Assembly: GCA_951812305.1 (NCBI GenBank)
Contig: CATOSB010000002.1
Location: forward strand, 806,001 to 870,000
Reading direction: 5' to 3'
DNA: 64,000 bases
Source: an uncultured Paracoccaceae bacterium
GTDB taxonomy: Bacteria > Pseudomonadota > Alphaproteobacteria > Rhodobacterales > Rhodobacteraceae
Part shown: piece by piece, positions 8,275-16,556 of the stretch
Position numbering within the stretch: position 1 is the first letter of the stretch
Layout: every line of letters begins with the position of its first letter
Program-made: the position numbers and the translations under genes
The notes under the pieces: generated by a model
The model's database searches: none
What the model saw: only the letters and a program-made list of their open reading frames with translations
Told to the model about the DNA's origin: nothing

Positions 8275-9108
8275 ATGACGCTTGAACTTTACTACCTCGA
8301 AGAGACGGACTCGATCTGTTCCAACCGTGTCATCGTCACCCTGACGGAAAAGGGCATCACCGACTGGGTGCCCCGCAAGATGAACCTCGTGAACAGGGAT
8401 CAGTTCCAACCGGAATACCTGAAACTCAATCCTCAAGGCGTTGTGCCAACGCTGGTTCACGACGGCAGACCGGTTCGCGAATCCTCGCTGATCTGCAATT
8501 ACATTGACGATCTGCGCACAGACCCGCCCCTGAAGCCCGCCGACCCGGTTGAGCGCACCTATCTGGCGGAATGGGTAAAACTGTTCGATGAACGCGGGTT
8601 CGAGGCCACGGCGGTCGTCAACTTCGTCACCAAGTTCCGTCTGACCGTGCCGATCGAAAAGATGGAGGAACGCTGGAAGCATGTTCCCAACATCGACCGG
8701 CTTTACCGTCAGCAATCAGTCATTCGCGAAGGCATTGACTCGCCTTACGTGATGCGGGCCATCGGCGCGCTGGAATCAATCTTCCGCCTGATGGAGAAGA
8801 CCTTGGCCGATGGTCGCCCCCATCTCATGGGTGATCAATTCACATTGGCCGAAACCAATTTCGCGCCGTTTGTCAAAGTGCTGGAAATGGTCCGCTTTCT
8901 CGATTTCTGGCTGGAGGCGTATCCTTTGACCCGCGCGTGGTGGGACCGCATGGCAAAGCGACCCAGTATGGTGCAACTCGACACCTTCCCGTACAGCGCA
9001 GTTTCCGATGACTCCGCCCATGCGTGGACGGGGCGCGAGACCGCGCCCGCGTTTCAGGCCAAGCTGGCGGAGTACCGCGAACGCTTCGCCCACGCCTATT
9101 CGGATTGA
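8275..9108 (+). CDS. Glutathione S-transferase family protein
   Basis: This is a GST of 277 residues with a thioredoxin-fold N-terminus starting MTLELYYLEETDSICSNRV, the NPQGVVPTL cis-proline region, the ESSLI motif, and a long helical C-terminal domain. The ATG at 8275 is used because it follows a purine-rich leader (GAGGACACCGCG) and lies 10 bp after the upstream stop; the longer frame from 8131 overlaps the metallo-hydrolase. It is less similar to the other two GSTs in the window than they are to each other, so it probably has a different role in the same pathway. Confidence 0.85.
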   Translation: MTLELYYLEETDSICSNRVIVTLTEKGITDWVPRKMNLVNRDQFQPEYLKLNPQGVVPTLVHDGRPVRESSLICNYIDDLRTDPPLKPADPVERTYLAEWVKLFDERGFEATAVVNFVTKFRLTVPIEKMEERWKHVPNIDRLYRQQSVIREGIDSPYVMRAIGALESIFRLMEKTLADGRPHLMGDQFTLAETNFAPFVKVLEMVRFLDFWLEAYPLTRAWWDRMAKRPSMVQLDTFPYSAVSDDSAHAWTGRETAPAFQAKLAEYRERFAHAYSD

Positions 9109-9329
9109 GATCGGGGAGCGCCGAAATGGGAATTGTTGAACCGACCAACCCGGACGTGCACGGCCTGAAGGGTCTGCACCTATACCACTCGGGACGATCA
9201 AACTGTTCCGCGCGCGTGCGCCTGCTGCTGGAGGAAAAACAGCTCGACTGGACAAGCCACCATATCGATTTGTTGAAGAAAGGTAACTCCCAAGCACCCT
9301 GTCCGATAGGGTTGCGGGGTTTTGTTCCG

Positions 9330-10745
9330 TCAGAGCCGTGCGATGATCTGAGGTGGTGACAGGGTCAGGATTTCCAGGATGTTGAACCGGTGTTTTCTGG
9401 CCGTCGAGATGACGGACCTGATGTCGGCGAAGACCCGCGCGCCCTCGAGGGTGCGGAAGGTGCCCGAGATTTTCATGCGCAGCTTCATCATGCGCAGGTC
9501 CTGTTCGGCCTGATTGTTTGTGAATGGGACCGCGAAGTCGGCGATGAATCGCAAAACGTCATCGCGGTAGTCACGCAGGCGGAGGAGCAGGTTGTGGCCT
9601 GGCCGCCTGGCTTTTCGGCCGCGGGTGCCGGGGCTTTTGGCCAGCGGGGGCTGGCGTTCGTGGAAGGCGAGCCCCTTGGCGAGGATCGCCATGTATCTGG
9701 TGACGATACCCTGGCGAACCAGTTCCGGGAGTTCGGTCTCGCCTTGATCCTGAGCCGCGCATCTGAGCTGATTGGCGCTATGAAGCACTGCGCTCATCTC
9801 CGTCGCCCAAGGCTCTTTTTCGATCTCTTCGATGGCCTTGAGTTCGCGCAAGTGATGCGCCCCGCAGAGGGCGTGGGCGTCCACTCCGCTCATATGGGCG
9901 TAGTAGGGTTTCCAGTGATCATGAATGATCGTCCCGCCGGTCAGGAAGGTTGGAACAGCACCGCGTTTGGCGCTGATGCGGTAATGGGTGAAGGCGGTAT
10001 CGCAGATCGTGTGCAGCCAGTGCAGCTTGCCGGCAACACGAAGTCCGGTTTCGTCCAGATGCCGAACGCCGCCTTCGGCAAGCCGGGCGAGAATGTGTTC
10101 AACCACGACACCCATCTTATTTGCCGCGCCGCGCGTCCAGTTGGTCACGCTGGCCGCGCACAAGCTGGTGGCCCCAAACAGGTCGCGCATAAGCTGGCAG
10201 ACCCGATCCTCGGGTATCAGCTGCTGAACATTGCAATAGACCGCCACTGCCCGCATGCGCGTGCCATATTGCACATGCGCGGCCACGCCATCGGGAAAGC
10301 CAGCCGTCGTCGTGGCTCGACAATGGTCGCAACAATAAACCGCCGCCTGATGCTCGGTGACCTCCAGGCGTGGCGCAGGCAAGTCGAACACCTGACGCTT
10401 CTCGATCCCTTTCACCATCTCCGCCGTCAGGGCGCTCTGACAGGCGCTGCAATGCGTCGCCTCATGCCGTTCGACAAAGTCGGGTGTTGACGTCTGGCGC
10501 AGGGTGTCGCCCCGGTGGCCAACTTGGCCGCCACTTTTCTTTCCGGATTTGCCACGCAGGCTGCGCGGGGCTGGCTTCTTCAGGCCATCACTTGAAGGGG
10601 GCTTGCTGCTATTGCTGCTGTTCTTGGCCAACTGTCGGCGCAGGTCCGTGATCTCTTCCGCCATGCTCGCCAACGCAGCTTCAAGCTCAGCGATCCGACG
10701 CAGAGCCGTGGCGAGAAGTTGTTCAAGGGCGGCAACCTGATCCAT
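9330..10745 (-). CDS. IS66-family transposase (copy 1)
   Basis: This is a DDE transposase of 471 residues. In order it has a leucine-zipper-like coiled coil (residues 5-40), a serine/asparagine linker (KNSSNSSKPPSSDG), an IS66 zinc finger (C99/C102 and C139/C142) and a DDE core with likely catalytic D231 (HLDETG), D276 (HDHW) and E414 (NNQAEQDLR). The coding region is complete. Insertion of copy 2 lies 54 bp upstream of its start codon, so its own promoter end is displaced and expression may be altered. Confidence 0.95.
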   Translation of the reverse strand: MDQVAALEQLLATALRRIAELEAALASMAEEITDLRRQLAKNSSNSSKPPSSDGLKKPAPRSLRGKSGKKSGGQVGHRGDTLRQTSTPDFVERHEATHCSACQSALTAEMVKGIEKRQVFDLPAPRLEVTEHQAAVYCCDHCRATTTAGFPDGVAAHVQYGTRMRAVAVYCNVQQLIPEDRVCQLMRDLFGATSLCAASVTNWTRGAANKMGVVVEHILARLAEGGVRHLDETGLRVAGKLHWLHTICDTAFTHYRISAKRGAVPTFLTGGTIIHDHWKPYYAHMSGVDAHALCGAHHLRELKAIEEIEKEPWATEMSAVLHSANQLRCAAQDQGETELPELVRQGIVTRYMAILAKGLAFHERQPPLAKSPGTRGRKARRPGHNLLLRLRDYRDDVLRFIADFAVPFTNNQAEQDLRMMKLRMKISGTFRTLEGARVFADIRSVISTARKHRFNILEILTLSPPQIIARL

Positions 10746-10799
10746 CCCACCACTGATTCAGAGAAATCAACCCGGCGCCACAGAATTCAGACAAGAAAG

Positions 10800-12400
10800 G
10801 TAACTCCCAAGCACCCTGTCCGATAGGGTTGCGGGGTTTTGTTCCGTCAGAGCCGTGCGATGATCTGAGGTGGTGACAGGGTCAGGATTTCCAGGATGTT
10901 GAACCGGTGTTTTCTGGCCGTCGAGATGACGGACCTGATGTCGGCGAAGACCCGCGCGCCCTCGAGGGTGCGGAAGGTGCCCGAGATTTTCATGCGCAGC
11001 TTCATCATGCGCAGGTCCTGTTCGGCCTGATTGTTTGTGAATGGGACCGCGAAGTCGGCGATGAATCGCAAAACGTCATCGCGGTAGTCACGCAGGCGGA
11101 GGAGCAGGTTGTGGCCTGGCCGCCTGGCTTTTCGGCCGCGGGTGCCGGGGCTTTTGGCCAGCGGGGGCTGGCGTTCGTGGAAGGCGAGCCCCTTGGCGAG
11201 GATCGCCATGTATCTGGTGACGATACCCTGGCGAACCAGTTCCGGGAGTTCGGTCTCGCCTTGATCCTGAGCCGCGCATCTGAGCTGATTGGCGCTATGA
11301 AGCACTGCGCTCATCTCCGTCGCCCAAGGCTCTTTTTCGATCTCTTCGATGGCCTTGAGTTCGCGCAAGTGATGCGCCCCGCAGAGGGCGTGGGCGTCCA
11401 CTCCGCTCATATGGGCGTAGTAGGGTTTCCAGTGATCATGAATGATCGTCCCGCCGGTCAGGAAGGTTGGAACAGCACCGCGTTTGGCGCTGATGCGGTA
11501 ATGGGTGAAGGCGGTATCGCAGATCGTGTGCAGCCAGTGCAGCTTGCCGGCAACACGAAGTCCGGTCTCGTCCAGATGCCGAACGCCGCCTTCGGCAAGC
11601 CGGGCGAGAATGTGTTCAACCACGACACCCATCTTATTTGCCGCGCCGCGCGTCCAGTTGGTCACGCTGGCCGCGCACAAGCTGGTGGCCCCAAACAGGT
11701 CGCGCATAAGCTGGCAGACCCGATCCTCGGGTATCAGCTGCTGAACATTGCAATAGACCGCCACTGCCCGCATGCGCGTGCCATATTGCACATGCGCGGC
11801 CACGCCATCGGGAAAGCCAGCCGTCGTCGTGGCTCGACAATGGTCGCAACAATAAACCGCCGCCTGATGCTCGGTGACCTCCAGGCGTGGCGCAGGCAAG
11901 TCGAACACCTGACGCTTCTCGATCCCTTTCACCATCTCCGCCGTCAGGGCGCTCTGACAGGCGCTGCAATGCGTCGCCTCATGCCGTTCGACAAAGTCGG
12001 GTGTTGACGTCTGGCGCAGGGTGTCGCCCCGGTGGCCAACTTGGCCGCCACTTTTCTTTCCGGATTTGCCACGCAGGCTGCGCGGGGCTGGCTTCTTCAG
12101 GCCATCACTTGAAGGGGGCTTGCTGCTATTGCTGCTGTTCTTGGCCAACTGTCGGCGCAGGTCCGTGATCTCTTCCGCCATGCTCGCCAACGCAGCTTCA
12201 AGCTCAGCGATCCGACGCAGAGCCGTGGCGAGAAGTTGTTCAAGGGCGGCAACCTGATCCATCCCACCACTGATTCAGAGAAATCAACCCGGCGCCACAG
12301 AATTCAGACAAGAAAGAAAAAAAACACGCGCAAAATGGCAAATTCGACTCACCATAAAACTGACAATAACACTCAAACGTGGGGGGTGCTTGGGAGTTAC
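10800..12400 (-). mobile_element. IS66-family element, copy 2 (nested in copy 1)
   Basis: This 1601-bp element inserted into the promoter end of copy 1 in the same orientation. It is flanked by perfect 8-bp repeats CAAGAAAG (10792-10799 and 12401-12408). The sequence after 12401 resumes the outer element exactly, so the last 85 bp of the element occur twice in tandem around the junction. Confidence 0.95.
10847..12262 (-). CDS. IS66-family transposase (copy 2)
   Basis: The 471-residue transposase is identical in protein sequence to copy 1 (R-Q-P-P at residues 364-367), with the zinc finger and D231/D276/E414 intact. It retains a complete 138-bp leader to the terminal repeat and is probably functional. 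At the DNA level it differs from copy 1 at least at the codon near 11567 (GGTCTC against GGTTTC in copy 1). Confidence 0.95.
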   Translation of the reverse strand: MDQVAALEQLLATALRRIAELEAALASMAEEITDLRRQLAKNSSNSSKPPSSDGLKKPAPRSLRGKSGKKSGGQVGHRGDTLRQTSTPDFVERHEATHCSACQSALTAEMVKGIEKRQVFDLPAPRLEVTEHQAAVYCCDHCRATTTAGFPDGVAAHVQYGTRMRAVAVYCNVQQLIPEDRVCQLMRDLFGATSLCAASVTNWTRGAANKMGVVVEHILARLAEGGVRHLDETGLRVAGKLHWLHTICDTAFTHYRISAKRGAVPTFLTGGTIIHDHWKPYYAHMSGVDAHALCGAHHLRELKAIEEIEKEPWATEMSAVLHSANQLRCAAQDQGETELPELVRQGIVTRYMAILAKGLAFHERQPPLAKSPGTRGRKARRPGHNLLLRLRDYRDDVLRFIADFAVPFTNNQAEQDLRMMKLRMKISGTFRTLEGARVFADIRSVISTARKHRFNILEILTLSPPQIIARL

Positions 12401-13120
12401 CAAGAAAGAAAAAAAACACGCGCAAAATGGCAAATTCGACTCACCATAAAACTGACAATAACACTCAAACGTGGGGGGTGCTTGGGAGTTACGAAGAAAG
12501 AGAATATCTCCGAGGATTATTTCGGCATCAACCCCAAGGGCCTCGTTCCTGCGCTGGTTCACGACGGCAGGGTCATTATCGAATCCAACGACATTCTCGT
12601 CTATCTGGAACAGCAATTCCCGAACCCCGGCTTTCGCGACGTGACGGACGACAGCCAAGTAGAGATTGACGAATGGCTGCGCCAGTCCGGGGATCTCCAT
12701 ATCCCGGCCATCAAGACGTTTCAGTATTTCAAGATCAATGCCGCCGCGCTGGAAAAATCCAAAGAGGAAGAGGCCTTGTACTGGAAGCTGCAAAAGGATC
12801 CTGACTTGCGCGCATTCCACGGCAAACACAGCGGCGGCAAAAGCTTCACGCGGGAAGACGCCGATGGCGCGTCCGTTCTGCTAAACGATATCTTTGGAAA
12901 GATAGATGGCGCACTAAGCGACAGCGATTGGATCGTCGCCGATACCTATACGCTTGCCGATATTTCCTGGGGGCCGTCGGTGACGACCGTTCTGAGCGGC
13001 GGATTTGATTTCTCGCCCTATCCGAACGTCGAACGGTGGTATGCTGCGATCTGCGCGCGGCCTCAATTCGACAAGGCGGTGCTTGAATGGCGCAAGAACG
13101 CTCAGTGGGAAAAAGCCTGA

Positions 13121-13440
13121 AGCAGTCTTGGCTTGGGTGAACATGGCAGTTTCCGGCCTGAAGCGGACGTGGCCGGCCCGCACCCCACGCGCGGAATCAA
13201 GCCGCAGGCGCCGCGCGATCGCCTGCCCGTCCCCACGGGCTGGCGACTTGGTGAGGCTGGGCGCAATCTTTTGAACTACTGCGGACTTGGCTGGGATAAA
13301 CGGGCCAACTGCAAGGCTTGATCGCCATCCCACGGGCAGGCAATCGCACGTCTTGTCTCTTGGTTTGCGAATGGAAGCTCAAGGCCAAATCCGAACCGAA
13401 CGCGGTCCAAAATTAAGAAGCCTAGCCGCAACCCGGCCTG
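13121..13440. other. Intergenic stretch with no recognised feature
   Basis: These 320 bp lie between the 3' ends of the broken GST gene and the leftward metallo-hydrolase operon. Small open frames occur on both strands but have no convincing start signal or protein-like composition. I see no RNA gene, strong terminator or regulon palindrome. Confidence 0.5.
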
Positions 13441-14337
13441 TTAAAACCTGTCCAAGTCTCCTGCAACCGTGACGTCCCCAGCGAATGTCGCGGAAATCCG
13501 CGCTTCGTAACGTTGGACCACTTCTTCGCCCACCGCCCCAAACGGCAGGTGAACGGCCACGACATGATCGACACCGGCACGCGTTGCCAATTCTCCCAAT
13601 TGCTCGGGGTCGAGGTGATGTTCCAGCATATGCCTGCGCATCATCCCGATCCGCTCCTGCGACATATCCGGGTTTTTCTTGCGAATCTGCTCCATGATGT
13701 AATCGACATCGATCATCTCGCCGACCAGCAATTGCGCGCCCTTGGCAAAACTCTCCAGATTACGACACGGGCCGGTGTCGCCGGTAAACACAATCGAGCG
13801 ATCCGGCGCATCGAACCGAAGTGAAAGCGACAGCGGCCCGTCCTGCCCGAACTGATCTTCGTCGCGGTAATGCGTGTTCTCGCAACAGCTGACGCGGATG
13901 CCGTCGATATCCAGCACATCGCCGGGAGTGATCTCACGGACGACAACGAAATCGCGCGGATGCGGCAGCGTCTGGCCCGGTGCGCCAAAGCCGATTTCGC
14001 AGGGCACGTCACAGGCAGCGATCAAACCATCGACGATCGGGCGGGTGCCCGGTGGACCGTAAATATTCAGCGGCACATGGCGTTGCAGCATCATGTTTCG
14101 CCCCAAAAGCGCAAACAGGCTGCCGATATGGTCAAAGTGGTGATGCGTCAGCACAATCTCGTGGACATGGCGCAAGTCGATGCCCGCCTGGATCAGTTGC
14201 TCCGAGACCCCTTCCCCGCAATCCACAAGGATTGTGCTCCCGTCGTGGGTGATTGCGTGGGCTGGTTGTGCACGCCCGGGTTTCGGGCTGGGCCCGCCCG
14301 CGGTGCCGAGCGTGATGAACGTGGTATTTTTGGTCAC
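13441..14337 (-). CDS. MBL-fold hydrolase, RNase Z/AtsA arylsulfatase-like
   Basis: This is a 298-residue metallo-hydrolase with the motif THHHFDH at 64-70, the GTAGGP start, VDCGEGV near 38-44 and the FTGDTGPCRNLE metal-ligand segment. This layout is shared by RNase Z-like enzymes and by the AtsA-type zinc arylsulfatases. It is too different from tRNase Z to be assigned that role, and it ends the TAXI-TRAP/sulfatase operon, starting 4 bp after the AhpD-like gene. In that context a sulfate-ester or lactone hydrolase is more likely. No signal peptide is seen. Confidence 0.78.
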   Translation of the reverse strand: MTKNTTFITLGTAGGPSPKPGRAQPAHAITHDGSTILVDCGEGVSEQLIQAGIDLRHVHEIVLTHHHFDHIGSLFALLGRNMMLQRHVPLNIYGPPGTRPIVDGLIAACDVPCEIGFGAPGQTLPHPRDFVVVREITPGDVLDIDGIRVSCCENTHYRDEDQFGQDGPLSLSLRFDAPDRSIVFTGDTGPCRNLESFAKGAQLLVGEMIDVDYIMEQIRKKNPDMSQERIGMMRRHMLEHHLDPEQLGELATRAGVDHVVAVHLPFGAVGEEVVQRYEARISATFAGDVTVAGDLDRF

Positions 14338-14341
14338 GGCG

Positions 14342-14920
14342 CTACTTCTTGGTCCAGCCCAGCGTCACGGGATGTCCCGGTCGCTGCTCTTTCATTTCGC
14401 CCACGTGCTTGCCGGCATCCCAACCGATGGGGGTCAGCACCTTGTTCGCCCAATCAATCGATTCCTGATCGGTGACCGTGGCAATCGTGTCGTTCCAGCG
14501 GTTCAGATACCCGCCTGCCGCGATCACCGCGAGGATTTCGATAATCTGAGTATTGCTGAAATGCTTGCGCATCTCGACAAAATGTTCGGGTTCGGTTGCA
14601 TTCGGTGAGGCACCGGCAGCCAGCGCGAGTGACAGCGCTGCACGCTCCGCATCGGTGAACAGTTCCGAGGTTTCGAAGCTCCAGACCGCCTGAATTTTCT
14701 CATCCGACATGCCCAAAAGGTGAAGATGATACGCGCCGTGTGATTGGCAATGACGGCAGCCGCTGGCGAGGCTGGCGACCAGAAAGACCAATTGCTTCAG
14801 CTCGCCCGCAACCTCGCGGGTCGGGAATACGAGCTTTAGTAAACTGTTCCAGGCTTCGCGAAGTTCAGGCCAGTTGCCCATCTCGAATTCCTGGCGGTCT
14901 TCGTATTTCGCGTCGCTCAT
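14342..14920 (-). CDS. AhpD/carboxymuconolactone decarboxylase-like protein
   Basis: The 192-residue all-helical protein has the CMD/AhpD signature C55-x-x-C58-x-x-H61 (SGCRHCQSHGAYH). In AhpD this motif is a redox-active thiol pair; in CMD enzymes the same fold handles muconolactones. It is located between a sulfatase and a metallo-hydrolase in one operon (29 bp and 4 bp spacings), so it may process an aromatic product or protect against thiol or peroxide stress linked to the GSTs. The reaction remains unassigned. Confidence 0.78.
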   Translation of the reverse strand: MSDAKYEDRQEFEMGNWPELREAWNSLLKLVFPTREVAGELKQLVFLVASLASGCRHCQSHGAYHLHLLGMSDEKIQAVWSFETSELFTDAERAALSLALAAGASPNATEPEHFVEMRKHFSNTQIIEILAVIAAGGYLNRWNDTIATVTDQESIDWANKVLTPIGWDAGKHVGEMKEQRPGHPVTLGWTKK

Positions 14921-14949
14921 CTTCTTCCTCCAATAAATGGCTTTGATCT

Positions 14950-16533
14950 TCAGGCTTGCGCCGTTGGCAGCGGCACCCGGTCAGCCACGGAAATCTCCAT
15001 CTCGGCGAGTTTCTCAATCAGGCTGGCTTTGATCTCTGAATGCTCCGCGCTGTCCCAAAGATTGCGCATCTCGCCGGGATCGCTTTTCAGGTCGAACAAC
15101 TCGTTCTGGCATTTCCCCAGATACATCGAAAGCCGCCAGTCGCCGTGGACAATTGTATGAACGCGCGGCCGCGGCCCAAACGCCTCTTGCGTCCTTTGTG
15201 TCTCATACTGGATATGCGCTGCGTCGCGACCCTCTCCGCCTGCGACTGCCATCACCGCGCCTTGCATTCCGACGGAGCGCTCCAATTTCGCATGTTCCAG
15301 AATAGTCGAACCGATATCATGGGTCTGGGCGAGATCGGCGGAACGTTCACCGCTCACCCCCTTCGGATCCGCCCAGATAAACGGCACATGGGTCAGGCTG
15401 TCATATTGCTCTGCCCCTTTGAACAGCAACCGGTGTTCGCCCAGATGATCGCCGTGGTCGGATGTGAACATCTGCACCGTGTTCTCGGCGACGCCAGCAT
15501 CCTTTGCTGCCTCTCGCACCCGGCCAACCGCATCGTCAACCATCGAGATCATGCCGCATGTCAGCGCCTGTGCCTCTAGCGCTTCCTGCTTCGAAACAGC
15601 CACGGAATACCCTGCCATCTGGCCTAAGGATGGATCAGCCGCGCGGTCCCGTTCTGCGATCTTCACGTATTCCGGTGGGTCCCAGTCATTGGCCGCGTAG
15701 GCTTCCGGCACCGGCATATCCTCGGGCGCGTACATGTCCCAATACTTGCCCGGCGGCGTGAATGGGTGATGCGGATCAGGGAAAGAGACCATCAGGAAAA
15801 ACGGCTTTGCATTACCCTTCCGCGCCTCCAGCCACTCAGCAGCGCGGTCAGCGATATAAGCAGTGGAGTAATGCTCTTCCGGCACCTTGGTGCGGATCGC
15901 TTGCGGGCATTTGTAGTCGTGGTCGAACTGCTTGTCCCGGCCTCGCAGCGCCAGTGTTTCCGGCGCATGTGTCTTCACCCACTCCAGATGATCACCACCG
16001 GTGTTGAACCCGTGACGCAACACGGAATCGTAGTGGTCGAAGCCATAAAACGGCGTTGGAACCTTGGGATTGTCCTGATCCCAATACGCCTGTCTTTCAT
16101 ACTGGTACGTGTCGCCGTCCAGATCCTTGCGCACCGCCTGAGAAAGCTCTTTGGGCGGGGCCTCATAGCCTTCGCGATCCTCCGGCGGTTCAATCTGCGT
16201 CTCCCAGTCGGTGACATTCTGCAGATGGCTCTTGCCGATCAACGCCGTGTCGTACCCGGCAGCGCGCAACAGCTCGACAAACGTCACGTTGTCTTGGCCA
16301 AGAGGCACTCCTAGAGACCTGACACCGTGGCTCGACGGCATCCGGCAAGTCATCAGGCTGGACCGGTTGGGCATACAGACGGGGCTGGCCACGTAAAACC
16401 GGTCGTAACTTACACCTTCCGCCGCCATCGCGTCGATATTCAGCGTTTGCAGCACCGGGTGGCCGTTGCAACCCAAGTGATCATACCGCTGTTGGTCGGT
16501 GATGAAGAGGATGTAACTTGGTCGGTCGGTCAT
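14950..16533 (-). CDS. Type I sulfatase (formylglycine-dependent), second copy
   Basis: This 527-residue sulfatase has the C-x-P-x-R signature at C53-R57 (PVCMPNRSSLMT), the metal-binding FITDQQ near residue 12 and FTSDHGDHLGEHRLLFKG in the middle. Overall divergence from the sulfatase at 5166 suggests a different substrate. No signal peptide is visible. It lies 23 bp downstream of the fused TRAP permease and 29 bp upstream of the AhpD-like gene, which ties uptake directly to desulfation. Confidence 0.9.
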   Translation of the reverse strand: MTDRPSYILFITDQQRYDHLGCNGHPVLQTLNIDAMAAEGVSYDRFYVASPVCMPNRSSLMTCRMPSSHGVRSLGVPLGQDNVTFVELLRAAGYDTALIGKSHLQNVTDWETQIEPPEDREGYEAPPKELSQAVRKDLDGDTYQYERQAYWDQDNPKVPTPFYGFDHYDSVLRHGFNTGGDHLEWVKTHAPETLALRGRDKQFDHDYKCPQAIRTKVPEEHYSTAYIADRAAEWLEARKGNAKPFFLMVSFPDPHHPFTPPGKYWDMYAPEDMPVPEAYAANDWDPPEYVKIAERDRAADPSLGQMAGYSVAVSKQEALEAQALTCGMISMVDDAVGRVREAAKDAGVAENTVQMFTSDHGDHLGEHRLLFKGAEQYDSLTHVPFIWADPKGVSGERSADLAQTHDIGSTILEHAKLERSVGMQGAVMAVAGGEGRDAAHIQYETQRTQEAFGPRPRVHTIVHGDWRLSMYLGKCQNELFDLKSDPGEMRNLWDSAEHSEIKASLIEKLAEMEISVADRVPLPTAQA

Positions 16534-16556
16534 AGGGCGTCCAACTGGTTGCAGGG

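Larger units (their letters stand above)
9283..12492 (-). mobile_element. IS66-family element, copy 1 (outer, itself interrupted)
   Basis: The element begins GTAACTCCCAAGCACCC and ends with its inverse complement, giving a perfect 17-bp terminal inverted repeat. It is flanked by GAAGAAAG at 9275-9282 and 12493-12500, the 8-bp duplication expected of IS66. After subtracting copy 2 and one of its target duplications (1609 bp), its length is 1601 bp, identical to the four other copies. There is a single transposase gene and no tnpA/tnpB, as in the ISBst12 subgroup. Confidence 0.95.
9126..13120 (+). pseudogene. Glutathione S-transferase gene split by IS66-family elements
   Basis: The 5' part (9126-9282) encodes MGIVEPTNPDVHGLKGLHLY and the SNCS active-site region, ending at LLKK. 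The 3' part (12493-13120) resumes with ENISEDYFGINPKGLVPALV and runs to the normal GST C-terminus EWRKNAQWEKA. Removing the insertion and one copy of the 8-bp duplication GAAGAAAG restores a continuous frame (LLKKENISED) of about 260 residues. The intact product would closely resemble the GST at 1813-2574. It was the last gene of the MBL-GST-GST set. The lack of other damage indicates a recent disruption. Confidence 0.9.

Noticed and set aside
9390..10490. 366-residue open frame on the strand opposite each IS66 transposase
   Set aside because: It is an exact antisense shadow of the transposase in all five copies, has no start signal, and its residue composition follows the transposase codons.
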